64,000 bases of DNA from Brugia malayi (Eukaryota > Nematoda > Chromadorea > Rhabditida > Onchocercidae), in assembly GCF_000002995.4 (NCBI RefSeq), contig NW_025062477.1, positions 13,374,696 to 13,438,695 of the forward strand, read 5' to 3'. Positions 1 through 11,786 of this stretch are shown one piece after another. A model generated the notes under the pieces. It made no database searches and had not been told where the DNA came from. It worked only from the letters and a program-made list of their open reading frames with translations. Every line of letters starts with the position of its first letter. The first letter of the stretch is position 1. The position numbers and the translations under genes are program-made.

Positions 1-1100
1 ACTGCTATTTACATGCAAATATTTTGCCACTCTGGGTGTGTGTATGTATGTATGTTGAAGATGTAAAACCCGGTGTGGTCAGTCAATTATACCTCTGTCA
101 ATCGGTTCATTGTTTATTTTTGAACCATTTCCTGTTTCGTTTTTCATTCATTTTTATTTTGTGCTGTTTTCCAGCATTTTTTTATCCAAACTGCCTAACA
201 ATCTTCAGATTTTTTTCTTTTTCCTTCAGATTTAAAGTTCCTCTTGGTGTTTGCAAAGACCGATAGTATACTCTCACGATTTTCAAAGAACTGTTTCAAC
301 TCATGATTACCATTATTCAATTTCTCATTTGATGCTTATTGTTAGAAGACATTTGCACATTGGGTTAAACTGCCAAAGGCTTTCTGCACTTTTATGCAAA
401 TCAACATATAACATTTCTATAAAATAATTTGTTAGGGGAATTTAGCAACAAAAAAGAGAGAAAGTATATTGAAAATAACAAATATATAGCGAAGAATTTC
501 GAGATTGCTTCATTTCCACTTCATTTAGAAACTTTACTCGAGTTTATGTATTTTTTCACTTTGTTCAAGTTAAGTTTCCATATGTGCACACAATAATAAA
601 CACAACATTAGGTGAGGTGTTCGAATTTTCAGTGCCGCTTGTCATTGTTTCATTCGGTTACGTCTGTTGTTTTCCATTTCTTGTACAGTGACGAGGTAAT
701 ACAGTGATCTTGCATTTTTCTTCATTGTTGGATTCTTTTAAATAAAATGTTGATTTTTTTTCGGTTCATTTGCATGGAAAGACAAATTTTTGTCGGGATT
801 TTACCCACCAATAGTTCTCAGTTTCTTTAATTTACTTTTGCAGACATCAAAAGTAATGGTGACCCCACTTTTTGTTCTGCCAAAGAAAAATCTGACAGAC
901 GCTGTGAACAATGAGTTTCTTCAACCATATGCTTGTTCGAGATGTCCACTAATTCAAATCCAGGGATTTCTTTGTGTATTACAACATATATATTGACTCA
1001 TGCTGAAAAAAAAAAGGCTTATTTTGTTGAATAATGTTAAAATGCTTCATTGCCAAGGGTTTTTGTGTATTATTGGGTATTGCATCTGCGTGGATTTCAG
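1..1100. other. 5' flank of MUS81, mostly unassigned
   Basis: This is AT-rich sequence with no exon that I can tie to a gene. One stretch on the + strand (843-996) follows a good acceptor (ttttgcag) and stays open for about 46 codons from an ATG at 856. I do not recognise its protein, and its phase does not join cleanly to the MUS81 exon. It may be the tail of a gene lying to the left, or chance. The segment ends at an acceptor (gatttcag, 1100) just upstream of the MUS81 start codon. Confidence 0.4.
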
Positions 1101-1125
1101 GCACTTATATAGTGACGAAGCATCT

Positions 1126-3539
1126 ATGAATCGGGTGAAAATACATCGTATTTTTCCACGAAACAGATTTTATGTAGGAATATTATTGGACTGGAAGGAG
1201 AGCGTGGACGATCGTAATTTTCGTTCTGTTTTATGCCGAGCATTGATCAGTTTGAGAGCATATCCTTTAGAAATTGCTACATTTACAGATCTCAAAAATA
1301 TCCGAGGTAATCTGCTTTTTCTTCTTTGTGATATCATGCTCTTTTTTGATTACTGCTGTTGGTTACAAGTCGAAAAAGATAGGCATTAATAGAAGCAGCC
1401 GCACAACTGCAATAATAATACATCGTTTTGATCGGTGTAGCCATATATATTCATAGAAAATAAGTCTTTTCAAAAACAGAGAAGATGAAACTGTAGTTAA
1501 AATTCGACCAGTTCTTTGATATTCACTGGCATGGTGATATACAAAATAAACGTTGCTGTGTTATGGATCATGTTTTTGCCATTAACTCATAAATTAATGA
1601 TTATTCAAATGGATTCATTAGTGGTTGTTTGATGTTCGACTATTCCAGGTATTGGTGATCAAATAGCTCGAAAACTTGAAGAAGCGTGGAATGTATTTTG
1701 CTCACGAAATTTGACTACACCAAGTTTGAAGCAGATTAATCAGATGAAAAAGGGAGAATTCTTACAATTTTTAAACCATTCAAATCTTCTAGAAAAAAAA
1801 TCTAGGCTCCCTCGAACTATGGAAACATTATCCGCGGACTGTGTTGATCTTCTCAAATCAAAGGCTGTGGAACATTTGCTTCAACATGTGGATGCTGCGA
1901 ATGTGAAGCAGAGTCGTAATCACATACGTAAACGTGTTATGAGAACAGTTCAGCCATTACAGTTATCGAAGAAAGTAGCACTGGAAAACGAAGGTACTAG
2001 TAATTCATCAGTAACCATAAATGAATCGTACTGTGGTGAAGTACAAGTTATTCGAAGACCTAGTGCGCTGAATGTTAAGATGGTAAACTACGTAACTGAT
2101 GACGTTGAACTAATTGGTTCTGTTGCCGATGATGATAAAAATGATCATGTTTATACAGTATCACAGGAATATGCTGATAGCATTATCTACCATCCTTCTG
2201 CATTTACTAATACTCAAGTATGATTTTACTTTCCAATCCTATTAATGTGAGGATGATAAGTGGGCTGTCTTTAAAATCATGCAGAATTATATAGCATTCT
2301 TTGACTACAGTTCGATTTCTTTCAGATAATATTAATTATTGACAATCGAGAAAGTGCTAATACGAGAAAATTTCAGCAAATGTGCAGTTTGTTCCAGAAA
2401 AAGGTCAGTAGTAAGCTCCGATTGAGAGGTGTTTGAATTTCTAGCGTTAATGTAAATGGATCCGTAAATTTCTTTTTGAACCACCATTACTATCCACGCC
2501 TTCAGCTCAAAAATTTTCAGTTATGAGTCTAGCATGAGCTATTCGGTGAATAAATTCTAATATAAAATTCCTGTAATTGTATAATTTGAGCCGGGAATGT
2601 ACTAGAAAAATCATCCAATTTTAGGGAATTTTTTACGAGATGCGTTCGTTATCTGTTGGTGATTACTTGTGGGTAATGCGTATGTGTGATGGTACAGAGA
2701 TGGTGCTTGACACTATTGTTGAACGTAAAACACTTGACGATCTGTGGTCTAGTATAGTACAAAAAAGGTTGTTTTTAGATGATTTCCTAAACATGAAGAT
2801 ATCTTGCGAGAAAAACCACGTCCGTTCTATCAAACTGCTTAATTCCAGGTACGAGGAACAGAAACAACGCTTAATATCAGTTGGTATTCCAAACATAGTT
2901 TATATCTTGGAAGGACCCTTAATTTCTGTGCCTTCTCTTGAACAAGCGCTTGTTACTACTCATATAGAAAATCGGTACTTAATTATAAATTTAAATGACT
3001 GTTTTCATGCTGCTATGTATATTCATTAAAGGTGAATTGCAGATTTCTGGTTTATCGTACCAGTAGTATGGAGCACACTTCACTTGTTTTATCTAAAATT
3101 GGAAAACGACTAGCAAGAAAAGCAATTTCTCAGGAGGTTAGTTGTACTCATCAGGTGTCGTTAGCGTCCTCTTCACAAACCAAATGCTATATAAAGATAG
3201 CACAAATACAAGGCGCGGATCAGTGAGACGTCTCAAGAAAGCTAATTCTTCTTTTTGTTTCAGCTAACAGGAATGAGCTTTGAAAAATTCCAAAAAATGT
3301 CGAAAAAAACCCAGCGTCGTAGCGTTAAAGATGTCTTCTTGCGGCAACTTGTCGTATGCCCACAGATCAGCATCCAGAAAGCAGCACATATCGTTGATCG
3401 GTTTCCATCCTTTGCAGCACTCACAGTTTTTTACTCTTCACTCCCAAAGAATCAACGAGCAACAGCCCTGTCCGAAAATTTTTTGGGTATAACCAAAAGT
3501 GTCAGCGCACATATAGCAAAATTTTATTCCGAAGTTTGA
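1126..3539 (+). CDS. MUS81: MUS81, catalytic subunit of the crossover junction endonuclease
   Basis: MUS81 pairs with EME1 in the nucleus to cut branched DNA such as stalled forks and recombination intermediates. Seven exons fit in phase: 1126-1306, 1649-2217, 2326-2403, 2625-2767, 2849-2974, 3043-3136 and 3264-3539, giving about 488 residues. The first 80 residues show the family's N-terminal helix-hairpin-helix region, with LRAYPL followed by GIGDQIARKLEEAW. The XPF-type nuclease domain starts with IIDNRES (about 251-260). It carries the metal-binding signature as GD at 288-289 and VERKTLDD at 308-315, then KRYEEQKQRL and VYILEG. The C-terminus has the second hairpin-helix region. I chose the ATG at 1126 because an acceptor at 1100 lies just before it and no earlier exon fits, which suggests a trans-spliced start. 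The middle (about 110-250) is poorly conserved. An AATAAA lies at 3646-3651. Family assignment is very secure. Confidence 0.93.
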
Positions 3540-3645
3540 TTTTTGAATAGGTCGAATCCAATTTAAATGCATCACTGTCAAATTTGCCTGAACTCCATGT
3601 CTTTGTATTATCTTTTTAAACGAATTTTTTTTTCAACTTTTCCAA

Positions 3646-3651
3646 AATAAA
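3646..3651 (+). terminator. Polyadenylation signal for MUS81
   Basis: AATAAA about 107 nt after the MUS81 stop, within the 144-nt gap to the convergent NIP7 stop. Their 3' UTRs must overlap or nearly touch. Confidence 0.6.
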
Positions 3652-3683
3652 AACAAGACAGACATTATTACAGTGGAAATATA

Positions 3684-4747
3684 TTAAGTTAACATAGCTT
3701 CATTACGAATATACTCTCCAAGATCCGCCTGATGTAATACAACAATAGATGTTAGATCAGCGCGTCTGCATTCCGCAGTACCCTAAATAAACATCGTTTT
3801 CAAATAAAACTATTAGCAGTGGAATTCACTGTCTAATTCTAATTTTCTGTTTTAGAACATCTGACAAACGAACTGTAATTGCAGTCCAACCTCAAAATTT
3901 CCAAAAATTGCAAGATAGAAGTAGAGAAAACATTAACATAACGCATCTGGAATTATGAAACGCTTACTTCAGCTCCTCAAGTCATTTATCACAAGCTAAT
4001 ACATATTTAATAAGAGCTAACAAATTATGCTAGGAAATTCGCTTCGGTTTCGAAAAAGAAATTTAAGAAAAATCCATTATACCTTAGCTGTAACTCCAAA
4101 TCCGAGTGGTAAATCGTTCATGTTATACACAACAGCTCCTTGGTGCGATCCGGCACCCTCTGTCATTCGATTCATTCCCGACTTCAATACATTATTACCA
4201 TACAAGAACTGTTGCTCTGCACTCGGTTTTACCCAAACTTTACACTAAATAAAGCATTACATTTCTACGGAAAAATCTCTCTAAATTACGCTAAGGTTCG
4301 TCTAGTCTTAAAAAAACAAGCAAAGAAATACAAAAAATTTTTTTTCTACACATGTCAGCTCTTTCATGATTATTGGTCTTCATTTAGTTTTTTGTAAAAT
4401 GTACTTTAGCATAAGGTGCTATATAGTCAAGCGCAGTGATATGCAGTCGAAATTTCTTTGTTTTCGTGAACTTGCCAAGACATGTACCAAAGCTGAGTAA
4501 TGGTTCTCGCGACACACAAGCTGCTTTCCGCATCAGCGTTTCAGTGCAATAATATACCCGGTCCTTCAAAAATCCACGATTATTTTGCAACCGGAAATTT
4601 AGCTTCTCTAGTTTAAAACACCACCTTGTGTAACCTGAAACAGTAAGCGGTATCTCCTCGTTCAACCAGTGATCTCACATTGTCACCAATATAATGCGCC
4701 AACTTCCTAAAAACAATTTCTGTTTCTTCATCCGATAATGGTCGCAT
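3684..4747 (-). CDS. NIP7: NIP7, 60S ribosome biogenesis protein
   Basis: NIP7 is a nucleolar factor needed for 27S pre-rRNA processing and 60S subunit assembly. Four exons read leftwards: 4747-4625, 4563-4405, 4244-4083 and 3782-3684. They join in phase to exactly 180 residues, the usual family length. Recognisable pieces are the start [21 protein letters not shown], then [17 protein letters not shown] with [10 protein letters not shown], and the PUA RNA-binding domain with [14 protein letters not shown] and LPLGFGV. The protein ends in [15 protein letters not shown] acceptor abuts the ATG directly, as expected for a trans-spliced or operon-internal gene. The acceptor of exon 2 reads TTGAAG rather than TTTCAG. 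CDC6 lies 467 nt upstream on the same strand, and MUS81 converges from the left with only 144 nt between stop codons. Confidence 0.95.
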
Positions 4748-5214
4748 CTGAAATTTATTATAACTTACATAATCAAGACATTTGTAGGCTGATATGCATT
4801 ACTTGTTATTGTTATTCTCCTCGAGGTTAAGTGTACTGAAATCTTTGTCAGTTTAATCCGACAAAAAAGATATAAGTACTACTGAACGCGGCCAATTATA
4901 TATTTCACTCGGAGCCATCATATGCAATCAATTTATTCAGAGAACCGACATGGCAATTCAAAACAAAAAAAAAAAGAAATGGAAAATGCAATAAGGGAAA
5001 TACAAAGTGGAAAATGAGCGGGCGAAAAAAGATCTGAAAGATTTTTTTGATTGAATGTAATATGGCGAAGATATATCAAAAATTTGCCAGTTTGCACAAT
5101 ATAGACTGTCAACAAATTAAGGAGATTAGACCATGTAAGCCGTATACATGCGCATTATTGCTCCAGTAACAACAAAAAAACAAAAGATGAAAGCATGCTA
5201 AATCATAAATACCA

Positions 5215-7845
5215 TTAATTTATGCTATTCTCATCTAAACAAATTGTATTAATCTGTGATAGCAGTGAAGAATCGGCAATTATTTTTCCGGCTACTGTTT
5301 TATCAACGAGCAACTGACATGAGGAAGGTTTCAACTTCAAAATCGACTGAGACTCGAGTAATGATAATGCTTCGTGTATTTCATCCATTTCAAGCGATGG
5401 TAGTAATAAGAGTTTACATAGTTTCTTGTAAGCCGACAGCAGAGAACCTTTAAAGAGAGGAAAATTTTTAATATACTTTGAAAACAATAATTTGACGGAA
5501 GACTATGAAAATACGATCATGCAATACCCTCTCGAAAACCGCGAAATTAAACCATAAGTAATCCGACCTAATTATATTACTACGACTATGAAGAAAAAAA
5601 AAAAGCTGCACATGGGATACACTGCCTTATAGAGTGTAGTCTATCGCATCCAAACATTGAGGATCGAAATACCTAATTTTCAACATATTTCAATTATACC
5701 GAGAACAACTCACTGTGAACCGAAGAATTTAGGTTTGTATGTAGGTCTCAATAGAGTTATATTAACCAATTTAATATCTCTTAACGATTCTAAAGTATTT
5801 AACTAAAGTATATAAACACATTTTATCATTTCATTTAAATCCACTGTTAACTATGTAAATAGTAAATATATCATATACCAGAAAAAAACTCAAAATTTCA
5901 CGAACCCTTCTCAACTGTTGTGGACGAATTATTACCAGCGAGACGAAGCATCGCTGCCAGAAGTATCTTTTGCTGTAGTGGTATTTTCACTTGCAGCAAC
6001 GGAGAACCATAAACACTACCTAGCGTTCCAAAGACATTGCGACAAGTATTTCCATTTGCTAAATCTATCGATAGGGAACTAAAATTGGAAAAATAGCTTA
6101 TCAAAATTGAAAACTAAAATTGAAAAAAAATAGCAGCTTATCATTAAAAGACTAAAATAAGTAAACGAGTAATCAAAACCGCTGATATTTTGCAAAGAAT
6201 TTATTGAAAAAAAAAATACCGTCGCGCAACCTGCACTGCTTTTCGTGCATCTCCTGTTATCGCAGCTACTTTTCGAGCGCAAAGTTCGATCGCATCCCCA
6301 TCGTTCTTGGATTTCTAAAATTAAACGAGTTTTAAATGTAAAAAGAAAACATCCTAGAAGACAAGTGCCTTATAATTTTTACGATATGATCAAAATCGTC
6401 GTTATGTTTATTATCAAGAACTTACCAATTTCTTTGACAATATAACCTGTAGTTGGACTTCAGTGTACGGAGCAAAAATAATCAGTTCTGGTACAGATTT
6501 CAATTTTTGCTTCAATAATTCCATCGTATCTAATGTATTAGCAATACCTGAAATGAACTTTATTCCAGTTTATATTTTAGATTAAAAGTGATAACGAATA
6601 TGCAAAAATATCGAAACCCCTCACGAGCAAACAGCATATGTTCAGCACTTTGAATTATATAAATTTTCAAAATTATTTTAATAACGAATTTACTAAACAA
6701 AAGAAGATGGCTTTTACAAAAAATTACGGACTAATTAAAAAAAAAGGTGTGGAGCCGTCTCCATATCTTTTTTTTTGAATTTATATATAAATATATATAT
6801 AATTTCATCCATCAATTCGGAGCAAGATTGTCATTCGGACGCTTACCGATAAGTGAAACATTCTCATAAATGAGAGGCCACTGAAACATCGAACAAACAA
6901 AATCACGATCTTTCAGTCTTATGCAATCTACTTCATCGAGTACAACAATACTGAAAATTAGTCACGGTGGGTGATTTGATATTTAACATACTGGAAAGTT
7001 TTTAATTATGCTAAAATAATTTTTATAACAGAAACAATGTATTCTTTTCCCAAAAAATTAAAATCATATGCTTATGACAAAAAAAAAAAAATAATACGCT
7101 ACAAGATCGTAAAATACTCACCTATGTTTGTTTATTTTCGCAAGCAACTTGTGAAATTCCATAAGCAATTTTTTCATGGGAAGCCTTTTGCTGCATTTAC
7201 TATAACCGTTTAACATAGCGGTTAGTATATCCCGTTCAGTATTTTCCGAAGCACAGTTAATATATGTGAAATAAACACTGAAAAAGTTCACGGTAGCATA
7301 AATTTTTTCAATCTAGGCGATTTTAAAACTGAGTAACCTAGCAGTTACTAATCTTGTGATTAATGCCTCTCCATATAATAGTCATTGCGGGATAAAAACT
7401 TGATGAACATTACACGACACATATCGAAAAAAACATAATGACAAAATCGTAATACTACTTACTGATACTGTGACGACATATGCTGCAGGAGTGTTTTGAC
7501 AGCCAAAGTTTTACCAGTACCTGGTGGTCCAGAAACAAAGATTGATGCAGGACACCGATTAATTATGCCTTTATGTAAAAACTTTTCTAGCAAAGCCACT
7601 TCCTTTTCTCGGCCATATATGGTCTCCAAAACATCTTTAAATTTCAAATCAAGAAATAGCTTTCAAAATTTAGAGATTTATTGGATTTTTTTGAAATATA
7701 ACTAGAAATTTATTGGAATATAACTCTTACTATTCTTAGGGAGTGAATTCTCGACATCACCTTGATGCAACACCAGTTCACTCTTGAAGCGCTTACTACT
7801 GCTCGCAAATTGCTCCGATTCATATCTTTTTCTTCTTTTCACCAT
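5215..7845 (-). CDS. CDC6: CDC6, replication licensing AAA+ ATPase
   Basis: CDC6 works with ORC and CDT1 to load the MCM helicase at replication origins. Eight exons join in phase to about 389 residues: 7845-7731, 7634-7463, 7277-7122, 6950-6847, 6547-6426, 6314-6220, 6078-5906 and 5447-5215. Seen directly are a basic, NLS-like start (VKRRKRY), Walker A GPPGTGKT (about 74-81), Walker B IVVLDEVD (about 149-155), the sensor 1 strand ending LIGIANTLD, the FAPYT segment, a sensor 2 helix with CARKVAAITGDARKAVQVAR, and a C-terminal winged-helix region with PLQQKILLAAML. An ORC1 identity is less likely because the protein is short and has no BAH domain. The N-terminal regulatory tail is much shorter than in vertebrate CDC6. 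Exon 2 uses a TTTAAAG acceptor, because upstream AG choices give stops in the required phase. Confidence 0.9.
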
Positions 7846-8530
7846 CTTTAAACAGTTTCAGCAATAAAAAAGTGAAGAAATGGGCAATCACAACAGAATG
7901 ATGTAGTTCCTCTCATCTTGCTTCTAGAGCTATAGTTTGAGTTAAAGGACACTAAAGTTCATCGCTACGCCAGAAATTAAACTCCTCACGACTTACACTG
8001 ACAAAAATGCTAAACTGATGCCGGTAAGAAACACATCAAGACGTCCTAGTATGATCACCCTTGGAAATTAACATTAAACAGTATTGCGTTCTCACAAATT
8101 GTCAGTAGTACTGTTGATATCACACGTCAATTCTCGACGCTTTAATGCTCTCATTGGTGCTAACATGGTTCAACGAAAGTTAGAAGTGAATGAAATTAAT
8201 ATGGTTTTCGGTAAATTACCCAGGAGGCGTAAACATTCGTTCAGCCTTACCAGCTTCTTTCTAGTGAGAATGTCAATAAAGGCGGTAAAAGAGCATATCA
8301 ATTCAGGAGTGGCACTGACGAAACGACATGGAAGTGATGAAGTGTGAACGAGATGAAGGAATACCGATTAGAGTGATATTGCCAGTTGTCAAACATGCAG
8401 GCAAGTAAGCATGCAGGCCGGTAAACAGAAATGTCTATATATATATACGTATACATTCGGTAAACATGAAAGAGATGTGTATACTGCTGTGATGGCTGCC
8501 ACACGGATGCAGGCAGTCATCATGTGTTTC

Positions 8531-8556
8531 ATGTTGATCGATCGATCGATCAACAT
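8531..8556. repeat. Perfect 26-bp palindrome
   Basis: The sequence runs ATGTTG, then GATC units with a central (ATCG)n core, then CAACAT. It equals its own reverse complement over all 26 bases. It could extrude as a cruciform or bind a dimeric factor. It lies in the CDC6/CTDSPL2 intergenic region. Confidence 0.85.
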
Positions 8557-8856
8557 TTGGTGGATAGCGGAGGCAGCAATATAGCACGGTATGTATACAT
8601 CGATCGACCGGTGGCTGGGAGAGACTAGTTAAATGATGCGGTTGCAAGAGCCAGCTGACTGCAGCAATCTTTCTCTCTAGAGTGTATGCAAGTCCTTCGA
8701 ACTTGCAATAATATTACGTCGTTGTGGCTGCTCGAAGTTGCTAGTTGTCGCTCTCTTCTGATGTGTTCCTCTCCCACAACTTAGGCAGGAAAGTGCGGAA
8801 CAGAACAGAACATGACATATGGTCTCGTTGTCATCCTCTTTTGCGTAATTCGTTAT

Positions 8857-8882
8857 ATCATCATCATCATCATCGTCATCAT
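8857..8882. repeat. ATC trinucleotide run
   Basis: Eight to nine consecutive ATC-like triplets with one interruption (CGTC). It is a simple microsatellite in the phosphatase 5' region. Confidence 0.8.
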
Positions 8883-8939
8883 TAATCCCACTCACGGTTG
8901 TAATGTCAACGTTGATCATTCATTATTCTGTCATTTCAG

Positions 8940-11786
8940 ATAGCTAAGATAGGAGCTTTGCTGAATTTGAAAGAAGGACGGAAGAGGAGAGGTCCCTCCT
9001 CGGAGGGGCTGCACCGAGATTACTCCACTATTAGTATAGGTGAACAACAACAACAGGATGAGGCTACTGATACACCAATTATTTGCACCGCTTCCCAAAC
9101 TGAGGCATTTCGGCATGTTTATCCAGTCATTGATGCCGATTCGTAAGTTTTTTCTTACCATCTTGTTTATCAAGGTAATCCCACTGTGTAAAAGTTAAAG
9201 GAGCGACAATATGGAGTTCAATGACTGTTATTCATCATGCATAATAGAAGACTAATTTAGTCTTGCTATTTCCTTCGCCCATATTCACCACCAGCTCTTA
9301 TTCTTTTTCACGCACAAACCAAATTCTTGAAGAAAAATCCTTTTTTAATGCAGTCGTAAATGAAATGGTCTATAATCAAGTTATATATAAATTACCGCAA
9401 CAAACGTTTATGTTACTACCTTTAACATAGTCTCATATTTTTGATATGATTCTGGTCCTCTTTGAGAAGAATCGGGAAGAGGGAGAGATAATACGGAGCT
9501 ATATTCTTTATTGGGCCAGTTTAAAATTCTCAGCTTACAGACATATTATGGGAAGTCTTATTTTCAGTGATTGTGAAGAAAAGTTCAAGTCAAATGAACT
9601 TGCGCTTTTCTCGACTTTTAATATTAAAACTGCTATATTGCAGAATATTCCTGTTACGACACCTACCGCCGCTTAGTGACGAAATGCGTTACCGATGTCC
9701 AGCGTTGCCACTCCGCACGCGTTCAACACCAGAATTTTCCCTCGTCCTTGATTTGGTCAGTTTCCCTGTAAATTCTTTTATTCAATAAACTTCGTAGTGG
9801 TCACTAACAAATTTGCGTAATATCTCCAAAGCACTACTTTTGACTAAAGTTTCTTAAAATAACGATTAGACAACAATAGATTTAAAGGAACGAATAAACA
9901 GTCCTGATTTACGAGAAAAAGATATCTTGCAGGACGAGACATTGGTACACTGCAGTTTAACCGAATTACCTGATGCTTCTTTAACGTTTCCGGTACATTT
10001 TCAGGAAAATACCTATCAAGTAAGTAAAATTATTATTGCTCACTAAATCTAAACATTCCGAAAGACAACATTTTTGCACTTTTCAAATTTTTTGCTGCTT
10101 TTTGGACAAATATTTACAACTATATTAAAATCTATAATCCTTGCTTCAGAAAAAAATTAGCCTCAAATTTTGCATCAAAATATTTACAAAAATATTGGTT
10201 GAGAAAATCTTATTCATTTCTTAAAAGAGAAAAACATGCGTTATTGTTGAGCTTTATCCAGTGGGAAGGATATGAATACTGATTTAAATTTTTCCTGAAT
10301 GAATATTGGTTAAAATTTCTAACAAATGCAAAGTATGACAGTGAATTAATTCGCTGCTGAATAATTTATCAGCCGTGGCACTTGTGAAACATATCACCAT
10401 AGAACATTATCACTGTGCTACTATTCTGAATATTGAAACCGCGTGTATCGTTGATATTATCCGCACAAAGGACTATAACGTTTTGTTACTCCTCGTTTTT
10501 TTATTTGTTTAGTCGATTCATATCCACATATTGAAAAATACCATACTTTTTAATTGCTAGAGATACATCGCTCTGGAGACTAAATGCATCATCAAAAGTA
10601 GTGCAAAATGGTTATCATCAATAATAACAAATACTGATACACTAATAACAAATCGTTAAAATAGGAGTTCTCGAAAAGAAGCTTGGTTTTACGTAGGTCC
10701 TGAGAATTGGTTATATCTAAACTTCAGGATTCATAAAACTTTGAAGGTTTACGTTCGTGTACGGCCACATTTGCAAGAATTTTTGGAACGGTTGTCGCGC
10801 TCATTTGAAATCATCTTATTCACAGCAAGTAAACGTGTTTATGCTGATAAACTTTTGGTAAGCTGCTTGAGATCCTAAAACAATGTATAAACATTCCAAG
10901 ATTCTCAGTTTTTTTTTTTTTGTTCGGGCTTTATTGTTCGGGTCATAAAATAGCAAACCTTAAGTATTTGGAAGCATATAAAAGCTCTTGGTATTCTTAC
11001 ATTAGTTGTTAAAATGCAAATGTTTGCATGAAGTTTGATATAAAGAGAAACAAAAGAAAAATGTTTTTAGGTTTGACATCCTATTGGTGATTTGCGTAAT
11101 AAAATAGTAAGAACATAAAACGAGTCACCATTAAAAAAAAAAATTATATAAATAACAAATATAAAATGAGCTGTTTAGATTATATTTTGTGAAACTTTAT
11201 AATTGCACCTAAACTCATTCCTAATATTTTTACAGAATCTGCTCGATCCTGGGAAGAGATTAATACGTCATCGACTTTTTCGAGAGCACTGTGTATTCGT
11301 GTATGGGAATTACATCAAAGATTTAACCATTTTGGGTAGGGATCTGTCAAAAACAATAATTATCGACAATTCCTTGCAATCATTTGCATATCAAATCGAT
11401 AACGGTATACCCATCGAAAGCTGGTTTTTCCAACAGGACGATCAAGAATTACTGAAACTAATCCCATTTTTAGAACAGATTACCAATCAGGTAGCAAACT
11501 TAGATATATCCTGACAAATTACTACTAACCTTAGATATAGAATGCTTTGAATGAAAATCTTAGATGGTTTTTGCGACACGTTACGTAAAAATAAGCACAT
11601 TTTTTATTTTATTTCTGAAGAAATATGGTTAAATGCTACCATAATAAAGCGCATCGACCCCTTCTATAATGACTGTGGTTAAAAAAAATTAAAGTCTTTC
11701 AGAAAAACGATGTACGTCACATACTACGAGCAAGGTATCGAATACGTGACCTACTGCCTCCTCTTCCATACTGTGATATAACGTGA
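8940..11786 (+). CDS. CTDSPL2: CTDSPL2-type (SCP-like) HAD phosphatase, 5' end missing
   Basis: A HAD-family protein serine phosphatase of the small CTD phosphatase group, close to vertebrate CTDSPL2. Such enzymes remove phosphate from RNA polymerase II tails and SMAD-type substrates. Six exons join in phase: 8940-9142, 9644-9755, 9933-10019, 10747-10857, 11236-11490 and 11703-11786. The catalytic motif DLDET is split by an intron, with LVLDL ending exon 2 and DETLVHCSL starting exon 3. Other family hallmarks are [14 protein letters not shown] just before the domain, [51 protein letters not shown], then KTIIIDNS and GIPIESWF. The C-terminus is [12 protein letters not shown]. The first exon listed enters in phase 0 and has no ATG, so at least one 5' exon is not identified. 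The acceptor at 10746 is TTGAAG. Confidence 0.9.

Larger units (their letters stand above)
7846..8939. promoter_or_regulatory. Intergenic region between divergent CDC6 and CTDSPL2-type genes
   Basis: About 1.1 kb separates the CDC6 start from the first exon I can identify in the phosphatase gene. The missing 5' exon(s) of the phosphatase must lie here, because the exon at 8940 has no in-frame ATG. I cannot pick out that exon with confidence. The region is less AT-rich than its surroundings. It contains a perfect 26-bp palindrome (8531-8556) and a run of ATC triplets (8857-8882). It is the likely promoter zone for both genes. Confidence 0.45.

Noticed and set aside
5215..7845. ORC1 as the identity of the AAA+ protein
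   Set aside because: No BAH domain and too short. The FAPYT and sensor 2 regions fit CDC6 better.
8084..8347. 87-codon open frame between CDC6 and the phosphatase
   Set aside because: No family resemblance and no phase-compatible donor into the exon at 8940.
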